Shown one piece after another: positions 1 to 11,610 of a DNA stretch of 40,764 bases. Position 1 is the stretch's first letter; every line of letters starts with the position of its first letter. The notes below the pieces were generated by a model that had not been told where the DNA came from, made no database searches, and was given only the letters and a program-made list of their open reading frames with translations. The position numbers were made by a program, and so were the translations under genes. The DNA comes from Klebsormidium nitens (taxonomy: Eukaryota > Streptophyta > Klebsormidiophyceae > Klebsormidiales > Klebsormidiaceae), in contig DF237668.1 in NCBI GenBank assembly GCA_000708835.1, positions 1-40,764 on the forward strand. The letters run 5' to 3'.

Positions 1-676
1 TGATCGTACGAGTCGGCGAATTGGCAAAAACACCCGCGGTGTTTTCCTGGCGACGGTACCGCCGCGACCCCTGCTGTACCGTCGCTCGAAACAAAAAACA
101 CCCGCTCTGTGTGTAAAGGCCCATACCGGTAATCGAGTTTGTCGGCACACCCGGTTGGACCGTCCTCTGGTCCGCCAGTCGTGCGAATCGTGCTGTATTT
201 TGCCGGTCGGTTATTGAATCAAGGGATGTCGCCAGGTGTCCTGGATTTCGCCGGTCGTACAAACTGCAGCATCCGACGGTTGCAAATGTTACACGACGGC
301 CGGTTACCATGTCCGGCACCCGACGTCACAGCACATGCGCCGGTCGTGCAATACGGTACGTCGGATACGACTTCTGTCACTCTCGACGGGTGAAATTTGA
401 TTTAAGTACCTCCCGCAGACTTCGCCGACGACTCTCAGAGCGAAGAAGTGCCACTCGACCGCGGAGACAATCTCTTAACCAATGATCTGCTGCCACGAGG
501 CTGAGCAACTCTTCTTAACAATTGCTCCGTTTCCGTTCTGCTTTGGAAACTCCAGTTCCGTTTGCATCGCGTCCGACGGAATGCACTGCAAAGTTCTGTC
601 TGCGTCTGTTCAGATTCTGAAACTTGAGAGCATGCAAATTTGAGATCTGTTGAAGCGCAAAAGTTTGCTGCCCGCC
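1..676. other. Upstream region of the first gene
   Basis: No coding sequence is recognised here. The stretch contains a foldback at 27-105 and a loose series of GCCGGTCG-like words between about 173 and 355 (for example at 202, 250 and 338, with a related CGCCAGTCGTGCGAA at 173). It ends in the presumed 5' leader of the plastid protein gene, whose ATG at 677 sits in a strong GCCATGG context. No TATA box can be assigned with confidence. Confidence 0.5.
27..105. repeat. Short foldback with imperfect inverted arms
   Basis: A compact 8-bp inverted repeat lies at 27-45 (AAAACACC, spacer CGC, GGTGTTTT). It is embedded in a larger foldback: the segment near 36-58 ending GCGACGGTAC is the reverse complement of the segment 76-105 starting GTACCGTCGC, with an indel in the arms. 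Function is unknown; it could be the end of a small transposon cut by the window edge. Confidence 0.45.
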
Positions 677-3600
677 ATGGCTTCTAATGCAGCGATGTTG
701 TCAGGTGTGAACAGTGCGGGCCTCTTTCAAGGTGGTATGCTGCGCGATGCGCCAGTGCAATCTAGCCAAAGCTGCAGCTTTGTGAACGGCTGTCCGCTGC
801 TGCGTACTCCCACATCGGTCCAGAGGAAAGGAAGGGCAGGCACAGCATTTAGAGCACAAGGTGATTCAACGGTTCTTTGAACTTTGAGTACAATCTTTGC
901 CGAAGTTTGATCTAACGTTTTTTTTGGCAGATAGTTCCAACTTAGGTACGTCAGGTCTCTCTCTGCTTTCCTCAGAGTTGGACAGGGCGGTGAAAGGGGT
1001 GGCCCTGCGGAGATATAGTTGCCCTCATTGGATCTGGATATGTGAAGCCTATCTTGGTTACATATGTAAGAAAGACAAGTGCCGGAACTATGATCACAAT
1101 CGATGCGGCATCAGCAATAAATGGTGGCGAGTAATGCTGGCAAGAGGCTATTTGGAGGAGGGTATAGAGGGTCCTTGGGCGACACTTTCAGCATTAGAAT
1201 GAACGGATCACAGCTAGGGACATAGGGACGTGCGTAATTTCTTTGAGCAAGGCCCTTAGGAAACAAATTCCTGCTGGGTGTGGAATTGTTGCCTGCACGT
1301 AATTGTTCATTGACAATTCGAGAACGCCACCACTTAGAGTCATTGGAGTTATAAAGGGGCTTGTGCTGGATCACATGGAGAAGGATAAAGTGGCTGCCCA
1401 TCTTGATTGTGTTATGCACTTGTAAGGTTAAAAGAACCACAATGATACTTGTCAACAATCAAACGCTGTAACACACCAGGTCGAAGAGCGTTTACTTCAG
1501 AGCAGGATGCCTCTTCTGGGTCGCCCGACAAGCACACACACTGCCACACTGAAGCATTTCTGTTCCTCTCGTACAGGCAACGAGAGCGGTGTCTCGGTAG
1601 CTGAAAATGCTCGCAGTGCAGCCAAGAAAGCCAAGCGCTTCACACCCAGAGGGGATAAAGTGCTCGCCCTAGCAGCAGCATCAGTCCCATTACTGATGCG
1701 GCTGGGCAGCGGTGCGCTGGTGGCCGGGTAAGCTTTCTACAGCATGTCGAATATCTCAAACCAATAAAAAGTAGACAGAATGAATGATCAAAACAACTTA
1801 CTTGGGGACCAGCTATCGCCGAGAGGGAATCAGACTGAGCGATAGGTTACATTTCAAAGCTGCTTAAGCATGGGAGAAGTATTTGATCAGATGATGCGAA
1901 AATCCGCTTCGAGTTGTCTCAAAATTCCAGCGCTGTGCACTAAGAAGCTTCGTATGCAGGACGTACCTCTCTCATCGAGGAGCGGCATCTTTATGTGAAA
2001 GCTAATGCCAGGGATCTTGTTGCAATCATTCTATCATGCTCATGTCTCAAATGTCTCCGGCCAGCAATCTCTTCTCATTTGCTCAGGTTCACCAAGATGC
2101 CAACGTTTTTGTCAGACCACATCAGCTCTTTCCCAACATTGTGAGCCTCACTCGGAAAAGGCCATTCAAGGAAGGAGATCAAGGACAAAGAAAGAACAAG
2201 ATGAGCAAGCGTCGAGAACCCCTATCATTCCTCTGGCTGGGGCTAGCTTATATTACACACCGTTCTGTCTGTTTGTTACAGGTACTCGACTTCGTTGGAG
2301 AAAGACGATTCTGACCCGCAGTCAACTTACTCGCTCTTCCGGGTTGCAGGTGCGAGCTTCCGCTCACTTTGTAACCTTAGCTCCTACCGACAGGCGCATT
2401 TCAGCCACAGTTATTGAACGATTTAGTTGATGTCTTCAATCAGAAGGATCTTCAAGTTGTGGCTGAGACTGGTTCGGTCAGATTCTCTCCTACTAAACGA
2501 CAAAGAGAGTTTTCTGAATTCCCGATGCCAAGCGCTATGCCACAGAAATGTAGCCTACTCGAATCGAGCAAGGCGGACACTCCGACTTGCTCGTAGTGGC
2601 GCTTTGGAGGGCGCCTAAGCAAATTGTGCAACAGATCTCCCTTCGTTGAAAATTGCATGCGACTTGTTTGCCTCCCAAAGAACAAACGTCAACATTCCAT
2701 TTCAGCGCCGGTCTTACAATCTCCTTACTTTCATCCGTGCTGTTAGGCTCGCTCAGATGAAGACGTTGAACGGGGTCTTCAAGCCCAGGGCTTGGGTTCG
2801 ATGCTTGTCAAAATTGTTCAGAAGAATTTAGATTGTGGAAGTAGCCTCACAGAAGGTGCTGCATCTCTCTTGGTGTCCTTTGGAAGAATCGGGTCGGAAC
2901 AGTATTTTTTCATTGGATACCTCAGTCCTTATTAAAAAGGGGCGTAATCCAGTCGAGGCCAAAGTTTGGCGATTTTTAACAACTTCCTCCTTTGTACTCC
3001 AAACATCGTTGCTTGTCTCGCTCTGGAGCAATGAGATCCCGCACTTACTAACGCTGATCAAAGGAATCCGCAAATTCAGTTCCGGCCCCACGACTTGTGG
3101 AAAATTTCCCACCCAAACGCTGCCTGCAAAGCCCTACTCGTTGATTATCGAGTCTTAGAAGACACATTCTTTGCTTCTAGACGCTGACAAATGTTCCTAC
3201 ACAACTTCTTTCAGGCCGCCGTCTTTGTTGAAAACGGCGCCACCTGCAAAGCCGAACATCGTTGACAGTCTGATTATTGAACTCAAACAGATGCCATTGC
3301 CATTGCCTTTCAGGCCGCCGCTTTGTGGAGAAAGGCGCCGCTCACACGCTGCCTGCAAAGCCGATCGAGATCTACGAGTTCGAGGGCTGCCCCTTCTGCC
3401 GCAAAGTGCGGGAGGCCGTCACCTTCCTGGATCTGGACGTCCTGTTCTTTCCCACGCCGCAGGACGGTCCGACATACCGTCCGAAGGCCATCGAGCTGGG
3501 GGGCAAGAAGCAGTTCCCGTACATGGTGAGAGAACGCGGTCTTTTTTGTCCTCGACGATGTCGTGTTCGTTGTCTGGGTGAATATAGTACGGTAATGTCC

Positions 3601-5729
3601 GAAGGTCGACGGAGTTGGAAGCAAGAACCACTTACTTGCGAATCCGAAAGAGCGGGATCCTCTGCTGCGGAAAGATGTGATAATGGTATTTACGATCTTG
3701 GTTATATTAGGGTCTTGACTTTTCGTCTTGCTCCGCAAGACCTCCCTGCCATCCATTCCCCTTCCCAGTTCTTCGACCTCATATCCTTTTTTACGCGAAA
3801 GTCTTCTCGCAATCGAGTCTTCGTCGTCTGCCTAACGCGGTTTTCTTGGCCCGTTACCCAGATTGACCCTAACACGGGTTACTCCATGTACGAATCGGAC
3901 GAGATCATCAGCTATCTGTCGCGAACGTACGGCGACGGGAAGATGGCGTTTCAGCTCAAGCTTGGGCCGCTGACCAGTCTTACGGCGGGGCTGGCGATGC
4001 TACCAAGACTGGGCAAAGTGAGCTGGACCTTTTTTAAACAACGATAACTGAACTTCAGCTCTGACAGGGGCATAAGTGGTCGGAGTTCCTCCTTACGGCA
4101 ACAGCTATTTGGTCGCCAGACAACTGAATAGCGGGACGAGTAAACAGCCGTTGTACCGGAGCTTGCCGCCTGGGGTGCATGGGCCTGTGGTCAGGAGTGC
4201 GCTTTGTTGTATGCATATGTACTCCAATTATGTTTCCCTAAAAAACATTGTTAATGAGCTGTTCCCCACCGCTTCCGCTGCAGGGGTCATCGTACCGGCC
4301 AGCAAAGAAGCCAGCCAAGCCTCTGGAGTTGTGGGCCTATGAGGTAAGCCCATCGGAACAATCTTCTCGGGTCTGCAGGGTAGGAGGCTTGATTCTTAGC
4401 GCTGCAGTTCCGCATCTGTGTGTGACGGATACGACGCTTAACGACAATTTGTGCTTGTTCGGGCCTGCGAGGCCTCTCAGCAAGCCTTTTCGCAGTTTTG
4501 GTTCGACCAGCCGCTTCACACCTGGACTTATCTCAAATGCTTAACGATAGCTCTCGTTTTGTGCAATTTACCACTTTCGGAACTTCCGTTCTGCTTAGCC
4601 CGACACGTTACGTTAAAGCTGTGCTACGACGGTAAAATGCTCCTCGTTGCGTCCTCAATGCCCTTCCTTGTCTCCCTATACAAAGTCGGGTGGAAGGTAG
4701 ACAAAGCAAGAACCGCCCTGAAAATTCCCTCCGACGGCTCACGCACCATCGTCAGAACTCCTTCTTGTGGGGCAACAGGGACGCACATACTTGAAGTCTG
4801 AAGTCGACTTTCGAGCACATGTCCGATCGTGATGCCATAGAAGTAGAGAGGAGAAAGGGATAAGCTACTCGTTCGGACGTCAGCAGGCGTCTCCTTTCTG
4901 CAAGATCAAAGCACAGATCAGGGCAAAGCAGTCCGCTCAAGTCGAGAGGAAGGTGTCCGTCCGGACGCCCCTTTTGAAGAAGGAAGAGGGAGAAACAATT
5001 CATTAAGAAACAAACTGAGCCGGTTGTTCGGACGTCCGCAGGCGTCGCCGTTCTGCAAGATCGTCCGCGAGGTCCTGGTGGAGCTGGAGCTGCCCCACGT
5101 GTACCACTCGTGCGCGCGCGGGAGCGCCAAGCGCCAGGAGCTTTTCGACCGGACCGGTATCTTCCAGGTACGGACCGTGGCCTGAGGAAGTGTTGCTAAT
5201 TTCGTTCTGCTTTTCCGTCTGGATGACCACAATAACGTGGGTTCTCAGACTTCATGGGTATCTGATTAAGCGTGACCAGAATCAGAAGACCTCTCGCTTT
5301 CCCTGTGGAAGACACGTGGCCTTTCTCGGAGCCACGTGGGCTCATGCTTTTCTACTCAGACCGGCCTTATACCCAAACCCCTTTCTTGGCGCGTTTGCGA
5401 CTTTGGGTGCCCACAAGATCAGCAACGCGGACAGGTTTGGAGGAGCAAAGGGATGCCCTCTGCGGGGTCGCTTTCGAGGAAGAAGATGACAAGAAAATGT
5501 TTCGAATGAGTCGTTTGTTCTTTGCATAACAAGGCCTTCTGCGGGCTTTCCCGGTTGTGGCTCAGAGGCGGCTAGGAAATGGACATCGGTCGGCGAATCT
5601 CAAGTTTTGCTTTGCCTTGTCCTTCTTTTGCAGGCGCCTTACTTAGAAGACCCCAACACCGGGGCTGCCATGTTTGAATCAGGCGACATCATTGACTATC
5701 TTGAGAAGGAGTACGCGTTGGTAACATAA
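677..5729 (+). CDS. Plastid-targeted two-domain thioredoxin/GST-N family protein
   Basis: Exons: 677-860, 1577-1727, 2282-2349, 2427-2471, 3314-3525, 3862-4017, 4284-4343, 5042-5167, 5634-5729. Phases close and give about 365 residues. The family (Arabidopsis At5g03880/At4g10000 type, as I recall it) carries two glutaredoxin-like GST N-terminal modules behind a chloroplast transit peptide and is a presumed redox protein without an assigned reaction. Residues 1-60 are Ser/Thr/Arg-rich and lack acidic residues early, like a transit peptide. Module 1 starts with KPIEIYEFEGCPFCRKVRE (CPFC at about 175-178) and continues through KQFPYM and IDPNTGYSMYESDEII. A short hydrophobic LTSLTAGLAML linker follows. 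Module 2 has KPLELWAYE, then SPFCKIVRE (one Cys, about 297), then APYLEDPNTGAAMFES. Exon 4 is the weakest call: its donor at 2472 is poor and was chosen for frame. Introns 4 and 7 contain copies of the following exon starts. Confidence 0.87.
3075..3134 (+). repeat. Degenerate copy of the exon 5 start (most distal)
   Basis: The segment resembles the junction at 3308-3360 of the plastid protein gene, sharing TTGTGGA and an exact ACGCTGCCTGCAAAGCC block (3117-3133). It lies in intron 4, upstream of the working exon. Read in the exon frame it continues for a few codons and stops at TAG near 3156. Confidence 0.6.
3207..3254 (+). repeat. Degenerate copy of the exon 5 3' splice site and start
   Basis: CTTTCAGGCCGCCG at 3207 matches the working junction at 3307 almost exactly. 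It is followed by diverged GAAAACGGCGCC and then CTGCAAAGCC. If this AG were used from exon 4, the frame would hit TGA after about five codons. The offset to the working junction is about 100 bp. Confidence 0.7.
4143..4200 (+). repeat. Possible decayed copy of exon 7
   Basis: GTACCGG at 4154 followed by spaced matches (GCC, CTGG, TGGGCCT) parallels exon 7 of the plastid protein gene (4284-4343). Matches are scattered, so this is only a candidate. Confidence 0.25.
4871..4907 (+). repeat. Near-identical copy of the exon 8 3' splice site and start
   Basis: 37 bp matching 5026-5062 at nearly every position (GTTCGGACGT, then GCAGGCGTC, then TTCTGCAAGATC). This copies the acceptor AG and the first seven codons of exon 8, including the Cys codon of the second module. 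After the copied block the sequence diverges. The offset is 155 bp, upstream of the working exon. Confidence 0.8.
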
Positions 5730-7036
5730 CACACCTATGGTCCTACTTTCTTGCGTTTTCGTTGACTTGTTGGATAAACGGACATCAGATTGATCTTACA
5801 GAAATCGGGAATCTGACGAGTTGATAGAAGGTTTTTTTGACAAACGCTGTCCCTGAAATTGCTAAATGGTGACCGTCATTTGCCCCTGAGACAATCCCAT
5901 CTTTCAGGCAGTCTAGCCTACTATCTATCCTCAGTGTGGATAACTTGCTGCCACTCCCGTCCGCACAAAGCACATCTCAAAGCACATCCTCCGATATAAG
6001 GCTCATGCTCGACTGTGGCCTCCGAGTGGTCAGCCTGTCGGATTGACTTTGGGTCTACGGGATCTAGCTGCCACTGTTCGTGTGCTGAATATTAGACCGT
6101 CACTCAACCTTGAGGCTAGGCATCCTATAAGTTGTCCAGCTCGTTTTCGGCACCTAGTCGGGATGCTTAATTGGTCGTCGTAATGGACCGTTCTGTGATC
6201 CGCGACGCTTGTGGCTCAGCTTCTTTGTGCACTGAGTGCGTTACTGCATGCCTGACGAGCATGCATAAGGAATTGATTGAGAAACGACTGACTCAAGCTA
6301 GCTAGGTAGGCCGCACGGTGTGCACGTGCATGTGCGCTCAACTCTCCGCGTTCCATGCCAGACGACCGGGTTACACTTTCGGCTAAGCTGTACCGTCATG
6401 AGCATATTGGCTAGCGCTCTCATGCATTTATAATAACTATGTGTTGCAGCTCATGTCCGGTCGCGCAATGGACGAAGTACTGGCAGGCGCGGCGGCAACC
6501 TACATAAACTGCACTTATCTAGCATGCTGTTACTGATTCATTAATTTGCAATATTCACTATCTTTTATTGTGATCTACGGTATCATGACCGGACGGTGCC
6601 GCAAGTCAACACAATACGTCCCCTGTTGCCTGACATCATGCTTGCATCACAGCAAAACTCGAAGCTAGCATTTCCATGTCCAGATGCACTGGCATTACTG
6701 ATGCATGTCCTCTAACTTATCAGGACGAACACCTTACTCAACGTGAGGCTGCTAGCTAGAGCTCCTTCACCAATTTTCTGCTTTCTTGAATCATCACCTC
6801 TGGAGTTCTAGCGAACTTACAGAGTATCATCAAAACCTGGGGTCCAGATCGTCAAATAACGTTAGTCAAAGGTCGCCTTTGATTAAACATTGTCCTGTGA
6901 CGATTGGGACACCCTAACTTACGATCAGTAATCAAACACCTGAAGCATAGAGCGACACTATCCCTCACCATTCTAGACGTGATAAAGTCCTGTTTTGAAG
7001 GGCCAAGCTTGATCCCTCCTGACCAGAAGAAAACAG
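5730..7036. other. Intergenic region between convergent genes
   Basis: This lies between the 3' ends of the plastid protein gene (plus) and the fucosyltransferase-like gene (minus). No coding signal is seen. From about 5990 to 6720 the DNA is unusually rich in palindromic tetranucleotides (CATG, CTAG, AGCT), for example GACGAGCATGCATAAGG near 6256 and AAGCTAGCTAGGTAGG near 6296. A compositionally similar block occurs at about 25890-26480. Confidence 0.45.
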
Positions 7037-9379
7037 TTAATCTAACCTACATATCAAGTGGTCATGACACGTGTCCAGGTTCCAGTCGTACCTCAGCCTC
7101 TGTATGTCCTGCGAAAAAGTCGAGTAGAAGCTCGAGATGTAGATGGTAGCCATCGCGCAAATCGTCTTTTCAACTACTGAATACACCATCTCGTCGTTGG
7201 GCGGCAGCCCTTGGTACCACCTATGCTTATGCACTTCCGTGATACGCGGTATTCGGATCACGGTTTTTCCGCCTCCCCGCAAGAGCTCCTTGAGCAACTC
7301 AATTTCTTCCGCAGTCGCGTCGGTTGCGACGAAAAGCAACGACAGCCCCTTTGCTTCTAACGCTCGGTCTAGGCATTTCGCTAGCTGGGGAATGGAGAGC
7401 GTGAAGCAGCCTGGGTCTCCGTATTGGCAGTCCATCTTGGTGTCTAGAGTGAGGTGGTCGATGAAGTCGTTACGACGGAGGTGGATCGCAGCGAACTTCT
7501 CGCCGGTGTAGCCCGCTATGAAGCGTTTAGCGGCGAGCATGATTGCGGGGGTGGGCTGAAAGAAGGACCCGTTGCACCTGCGCAAGATTGAAAGGAAGGT
7601 CTGATCAAACGTCTGTATGGAATTCAGTCAAAAGTTTGCCTTCCATCAGGCAGAAACGGTGTAAGGGGTGTCATCAGGATTCTGGTGGGAGACAGATCAA
7701 TCTTTGCCCGTCTCCAGGCAGACTCTGCTTACCTCTAGGCAACTTCGAAAATGCTACCACGGTCGAGATCGCAGTTGTTGTTTCCTTTCCATAGCGTTGA
7801 GCGCAGAAAAGATCCTGATGCGCAGGCAAGCCCTATCTAATCTGAGCTCTGCAGCTTGACAGATAGAACACCCACGCAGCTCTCCTGCCTCCTCCTTTTT
7901 CAACTTTTCCTGCTGCAGGACAATGGAACAGAAACGTGCTTCTCAATTCTGTGGGCTTGGATAGAGCTTTCAACGACGCTTGTCTTTGGCCGAAACGGAA
8001 AGATGACAGCGCAAGGAACCCCATGTACTATATTACTATCTGGGTATTCGGCGCTAGTTGCCCACAATCATGGTGGGGCAGCCTTGATTTCAAAGACAAA
8101 TACTTGGTCTCCAAAGAGTAAGCAGGATCTGTATTACAGAGCGATGTCCATCCCAAACCAGTCATTGACAGACTAGCAGGACTTTTCTCCACGAGTAATG
8201 TGACAGATCCGGTTGTTCTGACCCAAAGCTCCTGACTTTGAGGCCTCACATTTGCCACGGCGTTAGTGAAGCAAAGAAATGGAAAGAGGAGGTGCTGCGA
8301 CGTGACCGAGACACGAGCACAGGCCAAGGGGAAAGAACAAAATGGGAAGAAGGTAACCAGAGAGGGAACACGCGAATGGCTCACGTGCGCGTCACGGGCG
8401 TGTACGGCCAACTGGGACGCATTTGCCCGTTGTTCCACACGTGCGGGATGTTGTTGTGCGTCCCCAAGACCCATACCACGTCCGGATCGCCTGCCTGCCT
8501 CAGGCTTTGCACTAGCTCGTCTTCCGGGAGTGCGTTCGTGACGTTTACCCAGCCCTTGAAATCCACGTTGATGTCATAGTTCTCGGCCCCGTGTTGGATT
8601 GCCCACCCACACGGCTGCTTCAACTTCGTCGGATCTGCTATTGGCGACTCAAAGCAGAGCCCGGCGGCTGCAATCGGCCCGGGATGCTCCTTCCGGAAAG
8701 CGTCCCAAGTGAGAGCAGCATCTCCGGTCGCCGCGCACGAAGCCATGAAGTCGACGTCGATGACCGACGCCAAGTCGAACGTGATCCACTCGTCTCCCCC
8801 CTGGTGCGGCAGAATCATGCCTGGCCAGGGAAGGAGCACCATTCTCCGTCCCAGCATTGCTGCGATCTGCACCAGGAACGTGATGCAGAGCATCCGGTTC
8901 GAGTATCCGCCATCGTAACACGCCGCGAGCATGAACTTCTCTCTCCGGGGGGTCCACTTCACCAGGGGAAACTCGTCTTCCTGATACCCCTCCCAGTCCC
9001 CGTGGTGGCATTTCGTGAACGAGGGGGGGTATGCTGACGACAGCACCCCGCGCCGCTCGGTGGAAAGAGTGTTCCCCTCTAGTTGCTGCGTAAGCCCTGC
9101 CGAGAGCTGCGTCTCTTGCGCCGCCAACCGTTCCCTTAGGACGCGCCCCTGGCGCTGCATGTTTTCTGACAATGCGATAGCTTTTGCGAGCAACTCGGCG
9201 GCGCTCCCTTCATACTTGTCCCCACCAAACATGAGGTCATCGCCTGGGAAGGACCTAGTGCGCGTGTCACTGGCAAAGAGCGCCTGGGGGGGCGTCTGGT
9301 AAAGAAGCAGCAGCCCCACGGGTATCAAGAGGAGGGCAATGAGAGCCGTTGGGGAGAGCCTACGCTTATTAGAGGCCAT
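7037..9379 (-). CDS. O-fucosyltransferase-like type II membrane protein
   Basis: Two exons on the minus strand, 9379-8385 and 7577-7037, joined by a GTGAGC donor and a GCGCAG acceptor. Phase closes to 511 residues. The ATG at 9379 has a good GACCATGGCC context. A short basic tail and a hydrophobic anchor at residues 12-27 (ALIALLLIPVGLLLLY after SPT) indicate a Golgi/ER type II enzyme, followed by a stem containing ALSENMQRQGRVLRERLAAQE. Features resembling the GDP-fucose O-fucosyltransferase superfamily (PF10250-like) are ACYDGGYSNRM (GGxxNR, about 157-162), FAAIHLRRNDF (about 360-370) and the C-terminal SSFYSTFSQDIQRLR. NVT and NGS are candidate N-glycosylation sites. The acceptor substrate (protein or cell-wall glycan) cannot be told. 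The reaction is inferred from family motifs only. Confidence 0.8.
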
Positions 9380-9902
9380 GGTCAGGGCGGCATCCAAGTG
9401 CGGGTTAGTGGGCGATCTAAGGCTAGTGGTTACAGATGGTACCTATTCTAGATCTGGATTACTTCCTCAAACCACTGGTGTCATGACTCAGAAGGCGCTT
9501 GGCAAATGACGACAGGGACAAGGTGCCTCAAACAAGACCTTGGAGTTTTGAAAACCTCGTGCCCTTCAAAACTCCGCTTTTGGAGAGCAGTTGCTCATTG
9601 TGTGACTTGCATTGTGCTATTTCAGAAAAACCTTGCTCAAACCCTTTGCTTGATTATGTATCGCAGCTCGCGAGCTGCAAATGTGGGTGCGAGACGGCTT
9701 TCAAACATAGATCCCGGGGGCCAGCAATGGCCTCCTTGGCAGCAAATTGATCCAATTCCCAGGCGCTTAAGAATGTGCCCAGAGCATCAAGGTGCACACA
9801 GGCCGGTAGGACTACTCGTAGTGAGCGCTCTCCATGAGCTGTCCTTCCAAAGACCTTGCAACGTATTTTGTGGGAACGTGCCACCATTGGCATCCGACAT
9901 AA

Positions 9903-10454
9903 GGGTATCGTCATTTTGTAACTGGCACCCCCCCATTCATAAATCGACCCTTTTTTTCGAAGCCGCCTTACCAGGACCCCCTAGTGGCCCGTTCGGGGCA
10001 CCAAGCCACAAGCCCCCCCCCCTCCCTGGGTTGCTGGCTACAGAAACTCCTTGGGCCCCGGAGCCCAGATTTTTGCTACCAATATTTGGAGTTTTCTGCG
10101 AATTTAGATTTTAACAAAATTAAGACCTGATCTATGAGGTGTCTACTGTTCTGAGAACTTCTGTGGATTCTGCTCAGGAACGGCTTACAACAGGCAAACT
10201 TTTTGGTCGTACTGCTGGTTTTACAGGTGCGAATATGTATGTTTATGTGGGCCGGTAACTTGTGACTAATCCAGCTCCTGGCCGGCCTAGTTGGGCCTTC
10301 CGCCCAAGCCCCAAGCCCCCCCCCCCCTCCGCCCAGGGAGCTTGGTTATCCTCGTAACCACCCCCCTTGGATGGCTTCAGCCCATCAGTCAGGCCTCTAG
10401 TGGGTACCCCCTAAATATGAATGGGGGGGTACCAGGTACAAAATGACGGTACCC
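9903..10454. mobile_element. PIF/Harbinger-like MITE with 3-bp TAA target duplication
   Basis: The left end GGGTATCGTCATTTTGTA and right end TACAAAATGACGGTACCC are inverted repeats. They extend about 38 bp inward through ACCCCCCCATTCAT with only about four mismatches. Both ends are flanked by TAA (9900-9902 and 10455-10457), the TWA duplication typical of PIF/Harbinger. The 552-bp interior has C-tracts and no transposase, so it is non-autonomous. It sits about 0.5 kb upstream of the fucosyltransferase-like start. Confidence 0.8.
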
Positions 10455-10949
10455 TAATGCACCATGACTCGCGAAAGTCGACTGTCGAAGCAAAGCAGGG
10501 GGCCCGGGGGTTGCCCACGCAACCGGATCTCCGCAACCGGGAAACTTTAATGAAGCCTATTGTACGCGAGTGCGGCCTATAAAATTTTGATAATAAATTC
10601 ACGTATAAGTTTGAAATGACTGCACAGATTTACCCCCTGGTTTTGTGAAAGATCTTAAAAGTTGCGCGCGTGTGCAACGCTGTACTGTATGGTATATGTA
10701 TTGTATGTATATGTACTGTCGAAACCCCCCTCCCCCGACGTAACGTCAAGCATATAACAGATAGTATGCATACTCGACTGGCACGTTCAGACTGCGTAAC
10801 GTCCTAGGGCGACCCGAAACCAGTCTGCGGCCCTTCAACAGACTGCCGAAGATAACGCGATAGAGTGACTTCTGTTACAGAGTGTACACAAGAAGAGCGT
10901 ACATGGTGTACTCTTGACACGTGGCCTGACTCTAGGAAAAATGCGGAAT

Positions 10950-11023
10950 GCTCTCTAGCGGGACTCGAACCGTCGACCCTTCGCTGTCAATTCAACGCTC
11001 CTACCATTTCGGCCAATAACAAA
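10950..11023 (-). pseudogene. tRNA-like relic (A and B boxes, no acceptor stem)
   Basis: On the minus strand the sequence has TGGCCGAAATGGTAGGAGC (A-box/D-arm-like) and GGTTCGAGTCC (a canonical B-box/T-loop) at tRNA spacing, with a possible CGTTG...CAGCG anticodon stem. The acceptor stem does not pair (TTGTTAT versus AGAGAGC), the T-stem has two mismatches, and the anticodon loop appears to be six bases. It is either a decayed tRNA gene or the head of a tRNA-derived SINE. Confidence 0.4.
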
Positions 11024-11407
11024 CCATCTCACAAAATGTGAATCACAAAATATACACACAATACAAGAAGCCACGAGAGCAGATTGAAACCGTCGATTGA
11101 CATCGACGGTTCACGCCGCTCAAGGGTTCACCTAATGCATTCTCCGACTGCAAAACGTACGCGTATTCCGTGTACATGTGCAGTACTCCATTATCTTGCA
11201 AAATGTACAGACTTGATGTGTAAATGCGCCCTTTGCAGCCAAATCTCTCCCTCCTTTCAGTCTGCCCCGCCTCTTATCTTAGTCTGCCCTCTTATGTTCC
11301 CTTATCTGCCTATTCCCACTTTTCTCGCCTCTCCGTTCTCCCGGCGTTTGGAGCATGTCCCCGGTTAACGAAAGGTCACAGGACCCGTTGCCGCCTTCGG
11401 CGAAGTG

Positions 11408-11610
11408 CTTGCCACGAACCGGTGCACGGCGGTGCTGGACCTGGCCGGCAGAAATGATGGATGCACCGGTGCCTGGATAGCCGGCAGAAAATGCTGGGCG
11501 CCTATGTAGGCAGAACCGGCGTCCGGTGCTTTAGCCCGTGTGGCCAGCCGGTAGAAGTGTAGGTGGGCCGGTAGACAGCCGGCACCGGTGAAAGTTGGTG
11601 GCAAGCCCTG
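11408..11610 (-). repeat. Dispersed repeat, copy 1 (inverted relative to copy 2)
   Basis: Read on the minus strand this segment aligns along its whole length with 40149-40363. Shared blocks include TTGCCACCAACTTTC, CACCGGTGCCGGC, TTTCTACCGGCTGG, GGCACCGGTGCATC, TTTCTGCCGGCCA and GGTTCGTGGCA. It contains several CTRCCGGC words. No open frame or transposon hallmark was seen. Confidence 0.75.

Noticed and set aside
5354-5400. Possible copy of exon 9 of the plastid protein gene
   Set aside because: Only a pyrimidine tract with AG and a few matches (CCTTA, ACCC); not better than chance.
9506-10114. 202-codon plus-strand frame upstream of the fucosyltransferase-like gene
   Set aside because: It runs into the MITE and its poly-C tracts; the peptide is low complexity and unrecognised.
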